A stretch of DNA of 64,000 nucleotides from Tardiphaga alba (GCF_018279705.1 NZ_CP036498.1:2001001-2065000), one strand, 5' to 3'. Positions 42,449-52,233 are shown, counted from the first letter of the stretch. A program made the numbers and translations. The notes: a model not told the origin generated them from the sequence alone.

Positions 42449-43630
42449 ATGACGAAACACTTCTCTCCGATGGAATTCAAGGACACCGGCGAAACGGACC
42501 CGAACGAACTGGTGACCAAGGCACTCGGCGATCTGACCAAGACGGTCGATGACCGCCTGGCGGCCGTTGAAACCAAGACCGCAGATCGTCTCGACAAGCT
42601 CGAAGCCAAGATGAATCGCCACACTGGCGGCAGTGCGCCGGCTGACGAAGCGAAGGACATCGAGACGAAGGCACTCGCGGTTTTCCTCCGCACCGGCAGC
42701 GAAGTTGAGGTCAAAACTGCGGCGTCGGACAACAATGTCGATGGCGGCTGGATGGTGCTCCCGGCCGTGGACACCCGCATCCACACGCTGATGACCGACA
42801 TCTCGCCCATGCGCAGTCTGTGCGAGGTCGTGACCATCAGCACCGACACCTACGAACGATTCTACAGCAAGGGCAAGCGCGGCGCCCAGCGCGTCGTCGA
42901 GCGCGATGATCGTCCCCAGGACACTGCTCGTCCGGAACTGATCAAGCAGTCCTACGGCGTCGGCGAGTACTATGCAGCCCCGGCAGCAACTCGCCACCTG
43001 CTGGAAGATGCTGCGGTCGATATCGCATCATGGCTGATCGAAAATGCGACCCGTGACTTTGCCGAGACCGAAGGCGAGGACTTCCTGCGCTACGACGGCT
43101 CGAACGGCTTCCCGCGTGGTCTGCTGACCTACGACACCACGAACGAGAAGGACTTCGTCCGCGCGTGGGGCAAGTTCCAGTACGTGCCCGCGGGCCACGC
43201 TTCGGCGCCGACCGACGCCAACCTGACCGCGTCGCTGATCAAGCTCATTGCCTCCCTCCGCAAACCGTACAAGGGCAATGCGCGGTTCGTCATGAACAGC
43301 AACACCGCCACCCGTCTGCGCCAGATCGTTGACGGCAACGGCCGCTACCTGTGGGCACCCACCGGCAACCTGATCGAGGGCGTGGAGCATCCGCTGCTCG
43401 GCTACTCGGTCGAGATCGACGAGGAATACGACGACATCGGTGCCGGCACGCTGCCGATCGCCTTCGGCGACTTCAAGCAAGGCTACGTCATCGTCGACCG
43501 CCAGGGCATCCGCGTTGAGCGCGATTCCGTGACCCAGAAGGGCAAGGTGCTGTTTGACACCTACAAGCGCGTGGGCGGCGGTGCCGGCGACTTCAACGCC
43601 ATCAAGTTCCTCAAGGTCGCGGCTTCGTAA
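42449..43630 (+). CDS. Major capsid protein (HK97 fold)
   Basis: 393 aa. The first 110 residues are charged and helical (delta/scaffold-like region: TKALGDLTKTVDDRLAAVET) and would be removed by the protease. The rest has HK97-type marks: DNNVDGGWMVLPAVDTRIHT, AAPAATRHLLEDAAVDIASW, RFVMNSNTATRLRQIVDGNG, and PIAFGDFKQGYVIVDRQGIR. AGGT ribosome binding site. Confidence 0.95.
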   Translation: MTKHFSPMEFKDTGETDPNELVTKALGDLTKTVDDRLAAVETKTADRLDKLEAKMNRHTGGSAPADEAKDIETKALAVFLRTGSEVEVKTAASDNNVDGGWMVLPAVDTRIHTLMTDISPMRSLCEVVTISTDTYERFYSKGKRGAQRVVERDDRPQDTARPELIKQSYGVGEYYAAPAATRHLLEDAAVDIASWLIENATRDFAETEGEDFLRYDGSNGFPRGLLTYDTTNEKDFVRAWGKFQYVPAGHASAPTDANLTASLIKLIASLRKPYKGNARFVMNSNTATRLRQIVDGNGRYLWAPTGNLIEGVEHPLLGYSVEIDEEYDDIGAGTLPIAFGDFKQGYVIVDRQGIRVERDSVTQKGKVLFDTYKRVGGGAGDFNAIKFLKVAAS

Positions 43631-43663
43631 GCCGCTTCCTCCCTCAGTCACAAGGACACATCG

Positions 43664-44050
43664 ATGAAAGATACGTTTCACGAAATCAAGGTCGTATCGT
43701 CGCTCGAGCCGGCAGTGCAGGCCGCAACGCTGAAAGGCAGTGCGGTCGATCTTCGCGGCTTCGGTTCGGCGCTCATGGCGGTCAGTACCGGCGCCATTGC
43801 ATCCGCTGGCCTCTACGACATCAAGATTCAGGAATCGGACACGACCACCGATGGCGACTTCACGGACGCTGCCGCTGCAGACCTGCTCGGCGTGCTGCCG
43901 GCCGGCCTCGCTGCGTCGTCTGTCTATCGTCAGGGTTACATCGGAAAACGCCGATACGTCCGCGCTGTGATCACCAAGCAGTCTGGGACGTCCATCGCCG
44001 CAGGGGCCGTCTTCGTTCTTGGTCATCCGGCCCTGGCACCAATCGCCTGA
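43664..44050 (+). CDS. Probable head decoration-type protein
   Basis: 128 aa, beta-rich. Pattern: AATLKGSAVDLRGFGSALMA, LYDIKIQESDTTTDGDFTDA, and a GYIGKRRYVRAVI strand. From memory, proteins with this layout follow the capsid gene in many HK97-type prophages and are assigned to the virion surface. Function inferred from order. Confidence 0.65.
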   Translation: MKDTFHEIKVVSSLEPAVQAATLKGSAVDLRGFGSALMAVSTGAIASAGLYDIKIQESDTTTDGDFTDAAAADLLGVLPAGLAASSVYRQGYIGKRRYVRAVITKQSGTSIAAGAVFVLGHPALAPIA

Positions 44051-44111
44051 CCGCATTTGAACGGGAGCCATCACCGGTAGGCGGCGGCTCCCGGCACCAA
44101 CCGAGGGATCA

Positions 44112-44513
44112 ATGCCGAATAAACCGCCTCGTATCCTCAAATGTGGTTGTCGCGTGCCATCCGGGCACTCTTGTCGCCACCAACGGATCGATGAGCGCCA
44201 TCGGCAGCGAGAGTTAGACGCCCGACGTCCCGGAACCGCTCAGCGTGGCTATGACGCCGAGTGGCAACGTGAGAGCCGGTCGTTCCTCAGTGAGCCTGCC
44301 AATCGTCATTGCGCATGCGGAGCGCTCGCTACGATGGTAGCGCATATCATCAGCATCAACCAGGCACCGCACATGCGGATGAAGCGTAGCAACTGGAAGC
44401 CGTCCTGCACGCCCTGCAATCTGCGTCAGAACATCGCTTGCGAAGGTGGTTTCGGAAATCCTCGACGACTGCAGACCGGGGGTGGGTCAATTGTTTCGAA
44501 GAATCCTTCCTGA
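44112..44513 (+). CDS. HNH endonuclease
   Basis: 133 aa. Paired cysteines (CGCRVPSGHSC at the N-terminus; CACGALA) and the HNH core VAHIISINQAPHM then NWKPSCTPCNLRQN. HNH proteins next to terminase genes assist DNA packaging in HK97-like phages. It sits between capsid and connector genes rather than beside the terminase start. GAGGGAT ribosome binding site. Confidence 0.85.
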   Translation: MPNKPPRILKCGCRVPSGHSCRHQRIDERHRQRELDARRPGTAQRGYDAEWQRESRSFLSEPANRHCACGALATMVAHIISINQAPHMRMKRSNWKPSCTPCNLRQNIACEGGFGNPRRLQTGGGSIVSKNPS

Positions 44514-44563
44514 CCACATATCCCCCTTACTTCCACACACACGCGAATCTGGACTTTTTTGTC

Positions 44564-44863
44564 ATGGCCTTCATCGCCCGTACCGATCTGGCTCTCGTCA
44601 AGAAGCATTTGAACATCACGTTCGATACGGACGACGAGCTTCTGCGGGGCTACATCAAGGCCGCTGAAGCCTACCTAATCGCGCACACTCGCGATGATCT
44701 GTTCTGTCGGGAGGATCCGGACGTCGACCAGGCAGTCCTCCTGCTGGCTGCTCACTACTACGCAAATCGCGAGGCCACGATGGTCGGAGCGACAGTGGCG
44801 ACGCTCCCGTTCGGCGTTCGAGAAGTGATCCTAGCGCATCGATCTTGGTGGGGGGTGATTTGA
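44564..44863 (+). CDS. Head-tail connector (gp6-like)
   Basis: 99 aa, helical. TDLALVKKHLNITFDTDDEL, IKAAEAYLIAHTRD and AVLLLAAHYYANREA are the family pattern of DNA-packaging/connector proteins (HK97 gp6). ATG 44564 gives the expected N-terminus; the ribosome binding site is weak. The stop overlaps the next gene (TTGA). Confidence 0.87.
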   Translation: MAFIARTDLALVKKHLNITFDTDDELLRGYIKAAEAYLIAHTRDDLFCREDPDVDQAVLLLAAHYYANREATMVGATVATLPFGVREVILAHRSWWGVI

Positions 44864-45294
44864 ACGATCCCGCGCTCGCCGTTCAGAAAGCTCTACGCGC
44901 CCGATTCATTGCCACGGCGGCCGTTACCGCGTTGGTGCCGGCGGATAACATCGGCGACCAGAACGCGCGACCGGCTCCCAGTCCATCGATCGTTCTCGGT
45001 GACGACCGTGTTTATGAGACGAACGCGCGTATTGACCGCAGCATCGTTCGAGTCGTGTCAAATATCCACGTCTGGAAGCAAGAACTCAGCACCGAAGGCG
45101 TCAAGGAAATCGTCGGCGCCATACGCCGCGCCATTGGCCGTGTGCGGCCGCTCGATCTTGCTGATCCGGATCACGTCGCTGGCGACTGCCGGATCAAAGA
45201 TACGCACTTCCTACGCGACGCTAATGGGGAGATGTCCCATGCCGTGGTCACTGTCGAAACCTGGGTCCAGGAACGGTGGAGTGTGACCATATGA
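44860..45294 (+). CDS. DUF3168-like tail completion protein
   Basis: 144 aa from TTG 44860, with GGGGG upstream. NDPALAVQKALRARFIATAA, then PSIVLGDDRVYET, then STEGVKEIVGAIRRAI and AVVTVETWVQERW give the alternating layout of the gpU/DUF3168 terminator family. Overlaps its neighbours by 4 bases on both sides. Confidence 0.7.
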   Translation: MNDPALAVQKALRARFIATAAVTALVPADNIGDQNARPAPSPSIVLGDDRVYETNARIDRSIVRVVSNIHVWKQELSTEGVKEIVGAIRRAIGRVRPLDLADPDHVAGDCRIKDTHFLRDANGEMSHAVVTVETWVQERWSVTI

Positions 45295-45614
45295 GAGCCG
45301 GGTCCATGGATGCGACCATCGTCGTGCAACGCGTCGCGACCACCCGCAACGCGGCAGGCACGCCCGTAGAAACCTGGAGCGATCTAGTGACGCTCCGTGC
45401 GCAGGTCATTCAATCGTCAACCGAGGAATTCATTCGCGGTGCCGGCGCGCAGGATCTGACCGCCACTGTGTTCCGCACCTGGTTCTATCCCGGTATTTCG
45501 AACGCGGATCGGATCGTATGCGCCGGCGAGACATATGACGTGAAGGAAATCAAAGAGCTTGGTCGCCGGCAAGGAATGGACATCCGCGCTGTGTCGGTCA
45601 GCACCGAGGCGTAA
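45291..45614 (+). CDS. Head-tail adaptor
   Basis: 107 aa, small beta-barrel adaptor (SPP1 gp16 / HK97 gp7-like). MDATIVVQRVATTRNAAGTP, VETWSDLVTLRAQV, ATVFRTWFYPGISNADRIV and TYDVKEIKELGRRQGMD are typical. ATG 45291 overlaps the preceding stop; the stop overlaps TerS (TAATG). Confidence 0.85.
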   Translation: MRAGSMDATIVVQRVATTRNAAGTPVETWSDLVTLRAQVIQSSTEEFIRGAGAQDLTATVFRTWFYPGISNADRIVCAGETYDVKEIKELGRRQGMDIRAVSVSTEA

Positions 45615-46006
45615 TGCGCGGCACGAAGCCCAGCATGAAGCAAGACAGCGAGGCGATCACGAAGGTCAGACCTGCACCCAAGTGGTTGTCGGATGACGCT
45701 CGTTCCGAATGGAGACGCGTCTTGCCCATCCTCATCGGCCGCAAAATCCTGACCGTTGGCGATCTGGGGTCACTTGAGAACTACTGCGTTGCGATCGGTC
45801 AAGTGCGCGAAACCGAGCGTGTGATCCAGACCGAAGGGATGTTCTACCAAGGCGAGCACGGACCCAAACGACATCCCGCCACCGCCATTCAAGCAGAAGC
45901 CACGACACGCGCCCGGCTACTTGCCGCCGAACTCGGCCTAACGCCGGTCAGCCGCTCCCGCCCTGCAATTCGAGATGACGACGATGCTGACGCCAGCCTG
46001 GATTGA
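45614..46006 (+). CDS. Terminase small subunit (P27 family)
   Basis: 130 aa. APKWLSDDARSEWRRVLPIL, LTVGDLGSLENYCVAIGQ and the closing AELGLTPVSRSR pattern fit P27-type small terminases, which recognise the packaging site. It overlaps TerL by about 32 bases. Position after the connector genes, not before the portal, is unusual. Confidence 0.87.
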   Translation: MRGTKPSMKQDSEAITKVRPAPKWLSDDARSEWRRVLPILIGRKILTVGDLGSLENYCVAIGQVRETERVIQTEGMFYQGEHGPKRHPATAIQAEATTRARLLAAELGLTPVSRSRPAIRDDDDADASLD

Positions 46007-47615
46007 CGACGGTTCCGAAATTCCTGATCCGTTTGGGCGCGGTCAGCAGGCCGTCGAGTGGCTGCGTAAGCTCAAGCACCCGAAGAACCCGGCCCCCGGT
46101 CATCCGTTCGAGATGGGTCCGTGGCAGGAGCGCATATTTCGTAAAATTTACGGCCCTCGCTACACGGAGGACGTCTTCGACGACGGCATCCGGGTTGCAC
46201 GTGCTGGCTCGCGCATCGTCCGCCGTGTCGTGCTGGTGTTGCCGCGTGGCAACCGGAAGACCTCGCTGGCCGCGGCGATCAACATGCTGCATATCCGCGG
46301 CCCGGAGCGCGAGCCGGGTAACCTCGTCATCTCCGCTGCAACGTCGCACGAACAGGCCGTCGAACTTTTCGAAGAAACCGCGCTGATTATCGATTGCGAC
46401 AAGCGGATGAGAAATATCCGGATCCGGCGTGGCAACAACTTCGGTATCACCTTCGAACGGGATGGCTGCCGCTACAAACCGGTCGCATCCGACGGCAAGA
46501 CGCAGCATGGAAAGACCCCAAAGGTCATTATCGCGGACGAACTCCACGCATGGGAAGGCAAAGCCGGCCGCGAGCAGTGGAACGCGCTGACCTCCGCGTT
46601 GGTCAAGGTGCCAGAAACTCTCTTGGTCATCGCGACCACGTCAGGACGCGGACAGGACAATCTCGCATGGGAGGAAGTGCAGCGGGCCATCAAGATCCAG
46701 AAGGGGGAAATTGTTGACCCGTCGGTGCTTCCGGTCGTGTTCATGGCCGAGAAAGACGACGACTGGCAGGACGAACGCCTGTGGCGAGCCGTCAATCCCG
46801 GTATGCAATACGGCTATCCTGATCTCGGCAGCTACCGCGTTGAAGCGCAGAAAGCGGTAGATTCCCCGTCAGAGCGTCACAAGTTCCTGCAGTATAATCT
46901 AAACGTCTGGCAGGACCGCTCGACCTCGCCATTTGTCGAGATGTCCGTATGGGACGAAGGCGCGCGACCCATTCCCGCCGACATGGAAGGCGCTCCGTGC
47001 TGGATCGGCGTCGATATGTCTACGTCGAACGACCTCACCGCGGTAGTTGCTTGCATTCCTCACGGCGACGACTTCGTATTGCTCCCGTTCTTTTTCTGCC
47101 CCGAAGCCGACATCGCCAAGAAGTCGAAGGAAGACGGCGTCGATTATCCCGCATGGGCGCAGAAAGGCTTCATCACAGCTACGCCCGGCGATACGATCGA
47201 CTATACCGCGGTCATCGCATGCATCACGGCGCTGTGCGATCGCTTCGACGTCCAAGAGATTAATTTCGATCCGGCGCTCGCTGGTCCGGTGATGCAGCCT
47301 CTGACCGATGAAGGGCTGCCGACAGCGAAGCTCGGCCAAAACTGGCAGATCCAGACGCCAGCCCTCCGTGACCTCGAGCGCATCATTCTCAACCGCAACG
47401 TGGTCCACGCCGGCCACCCGGTCTTGCGTTGGAATTTTGCGAACGTCGCCGTTCATCACTGGGGCAATGCAAACCGCGCATTCCGCAAGGACAAGTCAAC
47501 CGGACGCATCGATGGCGCTGTCGCAACGTGGATGGCCGTCTCACGCGCCGCCGCACCGCAACGGGAGTCGGTCTATGACCGAGAAGATTTCGTCGAACGG
47601 TTCGCGGGGGTCTGA
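45975..47615 (+). CDS. Terminase large subunit
   Basis: 546 aa packaging motor. ATPase domain: Walker A-like VVLVLPRGNRKTSLAAAI, Walker B KVIIADELHAWEG, coupling motif VIATTSGRGQD. Nuclease domain: first Asp in CWIGVDMSTSNDLTAVVA, later INFDPALAG, and a final Asp in the KSTGRIDGAVATWMA region. ATG 45984 is a possible later start. It overlaps the gp10-like gene (TGATG). Confidence 0.93.
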   Translation: MTTMLTPAWIDDGSEIPDPFGRGQQAVEWLRKLKHPKNPAPGHPFEMGPWQERIFRKIYGPRYTEDVFDDGIRVARAGSRIVRRVVLVLPRGNRKTSLAAAINMLHIRGPEREPGNLVISAATSHEQAVELFEETALIIDCDKRMRNIRIRRGNNFGITFERDGCRYKPVASDGKTQHGKTPKVIIADELHAWEGKAGREQWNALTSALVKVPETLLVIATTSGRGQDNLAWEEVQRAIKIQKGEIVDPSVLPVVFMAEKDDDWQDERLWRAVNPGMQYGYPDLGSYRVEAQKAVDSPSERHKFLQYNLNVWQDRSTSPFVEMSVWDEGARPIPADMEGAPCWIGVDMSTSNDLTAVVACIPHGDDFVLLPFFFCPEADIAKKSKEDGVDYPAWAQKGFITATPGDTIDYTAVIACITALCDRFDVQEINFDPALAGPVMQPLTDEGLPTAKLGQNWQIQTPALRDLERIILNRNVVHAGHPVLRWNFANVAVHHWGNANRAFRKDKSTGRIDGAVATWMAVSRAAAPQRESVYDREDFVERFAGV

Positions 47616-48013
47616 TGGCTGACGAACTCGAACAATACCTCGCTCGGTTGACGGAGCAAGTGCATCGCGAACTGAGGGATGCGATCCGACAGGAAGCCGT
47701 GAAGCTCAGCGAGGCGCAAAAGCAGACTTTGCAGTCTCTCCAACAAGCACCGGCGGAATCTGGCGATCTTGAAGCATCATGCGCTGTCGTTCCTGGTGCA
47801 AACGATCTGGAATGGATCGTCCGCGCAGGCGGTGACAAGACCACAGGTGAGGTTCGCGAGGGCAGTGGTGTGGATTTCGACCACGGTCTCGCATTCGAGT
47901 TCGGCACGAGCAGGCAGCAGGCGCGACCATTCTTCTACAACACCTTCGAGGCGCGCAGAGACGACATGCAGGCTGCTATCGATGCAGCAGTTCAGAGGGC
48001 AGTAAATGAGTAA
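47615..48013 (+). CDS. HK97 gp10-like tail completion protein
   Basis: 132 aa. ELEQYLARLTEQVHRELRDA start, then AFEFGTSRQQARPFFYNTFE, the Arg/Pro-containing C-terminal pattern of gp10-like head-tail joining proteins. Overlaps the next gene by 8 bases. Confidence 0.82.
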   Translation: MADELEQYLARLTEQVHRELRDAIRQEAVKLSEAQKQTLQSLQQAPAESGDLEASCAVVPGANDLEWIVRAGGDKTTGEVREGSGVDFDHGLAFEFGTSRQQARPFFYNTFEARRDDMQAAIDAAVQRAVNE

Positions 48014-48344
48014 GTGTGCGATCGAAATTACGTGGACGGGTGGAACGCACGTGTTCGACCTTGCCAGTCCCCGTGTCCGCTGGATGCTGCGACAGCAGCC
48101 GTTCCCAGGTCAGTATGGCGACACGCCGACGGCATGTCTGCGGCGCTTCGACGAGCGGGTCTATTCGCCGAATGACGTCGAGCAAATCATCCGCATTGGC
48201 TTAATTGGGGGTGGAGAGTCTCCAGAATCGGCGGATGCAATTATTGCGACCCACATCACCGGCCAGCCAATGGCAACGAATGCGATGCTGGCCAATGCAG
48301 TTCTGGTTCGGTTGTTCGTGGGAGATGAAGTCGATGGCGCTTAA
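48006..48344 (+). CDS. Tail assembly chaperone (GTA-type)
   Basis: 112 aa. [15 protein letters not shown], then [20 protein letters not shown] and [20 protein letters not shown] match gene-transfer-agent-family tail chaperones (Phage_TAC_11 type). Such chaperones normally follow the major tail protein gene and coat the tape measure before tube assembly. Here no tail tube gene precedes it. It overlaps the tape measure start by 11 bases. Confidence 0.75.
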   Translation: MSKCAIEITWTGGTHVFDLASPRVRWMLRQQPFPGQYGDTPTACLRRFDERVYSPNDVEQIIRIGLIGGGESPESADAIIATHITGQPMATNAMLANAVLVRLFVGDEVDGA

Positions 48345-50505
48345 TATCCCGGTTCGTGCGAACCTCGACGACTTCAAACGTGCGATGAACGAAACGACAT
48401 CGCTCGCCAATGGCGCCACGCGCAAGATCGCACAGCAGTTTCTGAACATGAATGGGGAGATCGCCGCCACGGCTGGTGCCGCGGGCGCGCGATGGGCTCT
48501 GGCGTGGGCGGGCAAGATCGCGCTGGTCATCGGTACGTTCAAGTTGATGAGCGACATGGTTGGCGCCGTCGGTGATCAGATCCAGAGGATGTCGGAAATA
48601 GCCGACAAAGCGCAGTCGACCGGCTTCTCTCCGGAGTTCTGGCAGAACTGGGTCGCCGGCGCCAAGGGAGCGAAGGACAAAATCGAATCCTTCGAAGGTG
48701 CGCTGCAGAACGCCTTCCAAGCCCTCAAACCGATTCTGAACCCAAACTGGTCCGTGTGGGACGATGGCGTCAAGAAGGTCACGGCTGTCGAGGAAGCGAT
48801 GCGCGGTATGCGCGAGCTTTTCTCCACTGACCAAGATTTCTCCGGCTTCCAGCTTTTCAAGGACGCGCAGAACCAGGACCAGCAGGTCGCCGCGGTTCTC
48901 ACGTATATGAAGCAACTGAAGGCGATCGGGCAGGACGTAGCCGCGCTCGATCTCGCTGACAAACTGTTCGGATCCAGCTTCGCCGACAAGGTTCGGACGA
49001 ATCAAGTGTCGATCGACACGATGCTCGACAACATCCGAACGAAATCACCGGATGCGTTCTCGAATGAACTGGTACTCCGGGCCAAGGAGATCGACAGCCA
49101 GCTCAAGAACGCCTGGCATACGATCGACCAGAATCTACATCCATCGATGGAGACCCTGGACAGCATCGCGCTCAGTCTGAAATCGACGTGGGCCGATATC
49201 GTCGACCTGATGGCCAAGGCGTCAACGCTGCTGAACCCCAACCTGACGGGGTCGAACAGCGTGGCAGTCGCGCTTTCCGCGACGGGCGAGCCAGGCTTGC
49301 AAACGCCGATCCTCAACGGCGAGGTGACGCAAGACCAGAAGGTTACGGCAGAACCGACGCGGGTGGAAATCACTGGCGGCCGCGAGCAGGTACCTCTGCC
49401 ACGCCGGCGGCCGAACGATATTCCGAAGCCCGACAACCAAGTCGGCGGGGTCGATCGCTTCGGTACATCCGCAGACTCTGCTGAGCGTCGCATCGCGGCG
49501 CTGCAGGCTGAGGCGGCAGCAGTGGACCTTGGCACTGCAGCACGCGAGAAATCCCGCCTGGCAGCGCAACTCGAAACCTTGGCCAAGCAGGCGAACGCCG
49601 CTGCCGGTCTCGGCGAGAACGTCGTGACGCAGCAGCAACGCGACCGGATCAACGAAGTCGCCGACGCTTACGGCAAAGCCGCTCAAGGTCTGGAAAAGGC
49701 GAAGATCGCGAGCGACATCAGCTTTGGTGCACAGACCGCCTTCATGTCCCCGGAAGATGTCGCAATCGCGCAGCAGCTTAAGGGGCTCTACGGCAATGAC
49801 GTCCCAGCGGCGTTGGCCAGCACAGAAGCGGCCGCTATTCGCGCCAACAATGCCATGCGCGAAATTGCCAGCACGGGCCGGCAAGAACTCAGCGCGTTCA
49901 TGGTTGATTTCAAGAATAACCTGATGACCAGCTCATCGGCGTGGGACGCGTTCGCTAAAGCCGGGGCGTCCGCGCTGAACTCCATCAGCGACCGACTGAT
50001 GAAGATGGCTGCCGACAATCTTTGGCAGAATGCATTTGGCGGCGGAAAGGGCTTAATGTCACTGTTCGGCTTGGGAAGTGGCGGCGGCTCCGAATTACTG
50101 AACTGGGGCACGTCCAGCTTCATCGGTCCAACCTTTTCCGATGGCGGCTTCACCGGTCCGGGCGGAAAGTTTGAGCCGGCTGGCGTCGTCCATCGCGGAG
50201 AATATGTCTTTGACGCCGATAGCACGCGTCGCATCGGCGTTCAGAACTTGGAGCGTCTTCGCGGTTATGCCGACGGCGGGCTTGTTGGCGGTTCCTCACC
50301 CTCCATCGTACCGGCTGCCGGCGAGTCGCGTGCGGTCACGGTCAGTATTACGCAGCATAACACGTTCACAAATGCTGACCCTGGCAGCGAGGCGCGCATG
50401 CGCGCGGCGCTTGAGCAGACCAAAAACCAAGCCGTGCGCGAGGCAGTTCGGGAGGTATCTAAGATTTCCGGCACGACACCGAACTATTCGCGAGGTGTGC
50501 GCTGA
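48334..50505 (+). CDS. Tape measure protein (lambda gpH type)
   Basis: 723 aa from ATG 48334. A hydrophobic segment (about 45-85) and long helical, Ala/Gln-rich coiled-coil regions. The C-terminal module [20 protein letters not shown] followed by [14 protein letters not shown] is diagnostic for lambda-type tape measures of Rhizobiales phages. It sets tail length. It is followed with one-base overlap by a short gene and then by no tail tip genes. Confidence 0.88.
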   Translation: MALNIPVRANLDDFKRAMNETTSLANGATRKIAQQFLNMNGEIAATAGAAGARWALAWAGKIALVIGTFKLMSDMVGAVGDQIQRMSEIADKAQSTGFSPEFWQNWVAGAKGAKDKIESFEGALQNAFQALKPILNPNWSVWDDGVKKVTAVEEAMRGMRELFSTDQDFSGFQLFKDAQNQDQQVAAVLTYMKQLKAIGQDVAALDLADKLFGSSFADKVRTNQVSIDTMLDNIRTKSPDAFSNELVLRAKEIDSQLKNAWHTIDQNLHPSMETLDSIALSLKSTWADIVDLMAKASTLLNPNLTGSNSVAVALSATGEPGLQTPILNGEVTQDQKVTAEPTRVEITGGREQVPLPRRRPNDIPKPDNQVGGVDRFGTSADSAERRIAALQAEAAAVDLGTAAREKSRLAAQLETLAKQANAAAGLGENVVTQQQRDRINEVADAYGKAAQGLEKAKIASDISFGAQTAFMSPEDVAIAQQLKGLYGNDVPAALASTEAAAIRANNAMREIASTGRQELSAFMVDFKNNLMTSSSAWDAFAKAGASALNSISDRLMKMAADNLWQNAFGGGKGLMSLFGLGSGGGSELLNWGTSSFIGPTFSDGGFTGPGGKFEPAGVVHRGEYVFDADSTRRIGVQNLERLRGYADGGLVGGSSPSIVPAAGESRAVTVSITQHNTFTNADPGSEARMRAALEQTKNQAVREAVREVSKISGTTPNYSRGVR

Positions 50506-50879
50506 TGGTCGATCTGGACTGGCTGACCGAACGCCTGTGCGAAGTGCTGCGTTGGCATATGGCCAAGCCTGATCGGGCATCCGATCCATTGGCGCCCGAT
50601 GTCCCGTTCGCGGGAGAGCGGGTCTGGTCGATCTTCCTGGCACTGAACGCTGCGCGGACTGGCAGCGGCTTCGGCCCGAACCCCATAACGCACCCGGAAA
50701 TCGACGCCTGGTCGCGGCTGTATCGGGAGCCAGTGTGGCCGTTCGAACTCGACATCATCAGGGCGCTCGATGGGGCTTTTTTGAAAGCGAGTTTGCAGAA
50801 GTCAGGGCAGGCGGACGCGCCTGAAGTTAATTTGCGGCCGTTCAGCCTGGATGTGTTCGACGCTGTGTTTGGGGCCTAG
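50505..50879 (+). CDS. Small tail-region protein
   Basis: 124 aa. FALNAARTGSGFGPNP-like stretch (here FLALNAARTGSGFGPNPITH), then PEIDAWSRLYREPVWPFELD. This resembles small phage proteins found after tape-measure genes, perhaps tail chaperone-related. Start overlaps the tape measure stop (TGATG). Its last 63 bases recur in diverged form at 52234-52296, beyond two accessory genes. Confidence 0.65.
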   Translation: MVDLDWLTERLCEVLRWHMAKPDRASDPLAPDVPFAGERVWSIFLALNAARTGSGFGPNPITHPEIDAWSRLYREPVWPFELDIIRALDGAFLKASLQKSGQADAPEVNLRPFSLDVFDAVFGA

Positions 50880-50947
50880 CTTCGTTATGTGTTGAAAGTC
50901 AGTAGTGGTCCGGTCATAAAGTTCCTTCTTAACGTGGGGAGGGGCTG

Positions 50948-51736
50948 TTGTCGGAGGGTGAAAAGAAACATCCGCTTCAAATTGGGATTATTGCGGTGGT
51001 CGCGACTATCACCGTCTGTTCAGGAATATTTTTCACTTGGGTTGCCCCAACGCTCACCGCCTCAGTCAATCACGAGTTGACGCTGACCAAGGAAAGGCTT
51101 TCGGCTGAGACAGAGCGAAGCGCGCTGCATAAACGTGCAGCGGACGAGATTCAGAAAAGAGCGGATGCTCAGAACGACGCTAGCAGATCCCAAATTGAGC
51201 AACTGAAGGGAGATTTAGCATCCCTTCGTGAAAAGCTCTTTGTAGCAGAGATGGCCAATTCTCTTACGGCAGACAATCCCTATCCTGCGGGAATCGATGC
51301 CGTGAAGATAGGAGATCTCAAAACAAAAGTGGCTGAAGAATATGATCCTTCAATGATTGAAGAGACTGGTAGAAATGTTGCTGTGAAGCGTGGCGGAGAT
51401 TTGTTTCGTCGCGTCGTCTATCGCCATTCTTCAACTGACAAAACAAAGGGGATCGTCGACGACATAGTGTTCGATCTTAGCACCTTTGAAAGGATCCGTG
51501 ACAGTAACCTGCCGCGCATTCCGAAGGGCTGGCTTGAAAGTGCGCTGAAGCGATCACTCGGTGAGCCAATGGTAGTGGGAACCGATAGCAACTGTTTGAT
51601 GTGGAAAACGCTGCGTAAGGAGGTCGTTTATTTCCAGCCCGATAGAGGTGATCGGTTCAGCATAAACGGATTGGTGTCGTATCCCGCTGGCTGCGACATC
51701 ACTGATGAACAAATCAAGCGTTATCGGAAACCATAG
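50948..51736 (+). CDS. Membrane-anchored coiled-coil cargo protein
   Basis: 262 aa from TTG 50948 with GGGGAGGGG upstream. One N-terminal membrane helix (about 11-32, IGIIAVVATITVCSGIFFTW), then a coiled coil rich in Glu/Arg/Gln (about 45-100), then a globular C-terminal domain (about 115-262) with SGAxx-free mixed alpha/beta pattern. No family recognised. AT-richer than the head genes, and monocistronic. Placed in the insertion slot between the two copies of the tail-gene end, it is a cargo (moron) gene; exclusion or defence is possible. Confidence 0.6.
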   Translation: MSEGEKKHPLQIGIIAVVATITVCSGIFFTWVAPTLTASVNHELTLTKERLSAETERSALHKRAADEIQKRADAQNDASRSQIEQLKGDLASLREKLFVAEMANSLTADNPYPAGIDAVKIGDLKTKVAEEYDPSMIEETGRNVAVKRGGDLFRRVVYRHSSTDKTKGIVDDIVFDLSTFERIRDSNLPRIPKGWLESALKRSLGEPMVVGTDSNCLMWKTLRKEVVYFQPDRGDRFSINGLVSYPAGCDITDEQIKRYRKP

Positions 51737-51772
51737 TCAGATCGAACACCTGTCAGGCGTCGTGAGATGGTT

Positions 51773-52156
51773 CTAAACGAACCCTATCCGGAAAGGCTTG
51801 TCCTCAATCTTAGGAACCGCGACCAGAAGCAGCGATAATTGGGAGTGATGTTGCAGGAGGCACGCCTTTGCACCGTGATCGTCAAGGCCGGTGAAAATCA
51901 GCATGTCAGGATCTGAAGCCCCAATTGATCTGAGGCGAATGGTCGAGCCGGCGGAAACAGTCATGCCAATCTCAGCGTCTTCGCCTAGCTTGCTTTCAAA
52001 AGCAGCGATCAGACGCCGAACCCGCTCGAGCATGTATCCTGCGGGGTTGTTCTTGTTATACAAACCTCGCTCAAGCTGACTCAGAGCATCGCCTATGTCG
52101 CCTGCCTGCACTTCAAGTCTCCTTAGCCGATTCGCGAACACCGAACAGATTGTCAC
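51773..52156 (-). CDS. DUF6173-like cargo protein
   Basis: 127 aa. NPAGYMLERVRRLIAAFESK, EIGMTVSAGSTIRLRSIGA, PDMLIFTGLDDHG and LLQHHSQLSLLLVAVPKIE followed by an RIGF end match DUF6173 as I remember it. The domain has no known function. The gene is on the minus strand, convergent with 50948-51736, inside the cargo slot. Confidence 0.6.
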   Translation of the reverse strand: MTICSVFANRLRRLEVQAGDIGDALSQLERGLYNKNNPAGYMLERVRRLIAAFESKLGEDAEIGMTVSAGSTIRLRSIGASDPDMLIFTGLDDHGAKACLLQHHSQLSLLLVAVPKIEDKPFRIGFV

Positions 52157-52233
52157 AGTGGGAACGCGCTGAGCGGGTATCCCGGCTAAACACTGCTTGC
52201 AGTGAATGATTTCAACGGCCGGGAGAGGCGAGC

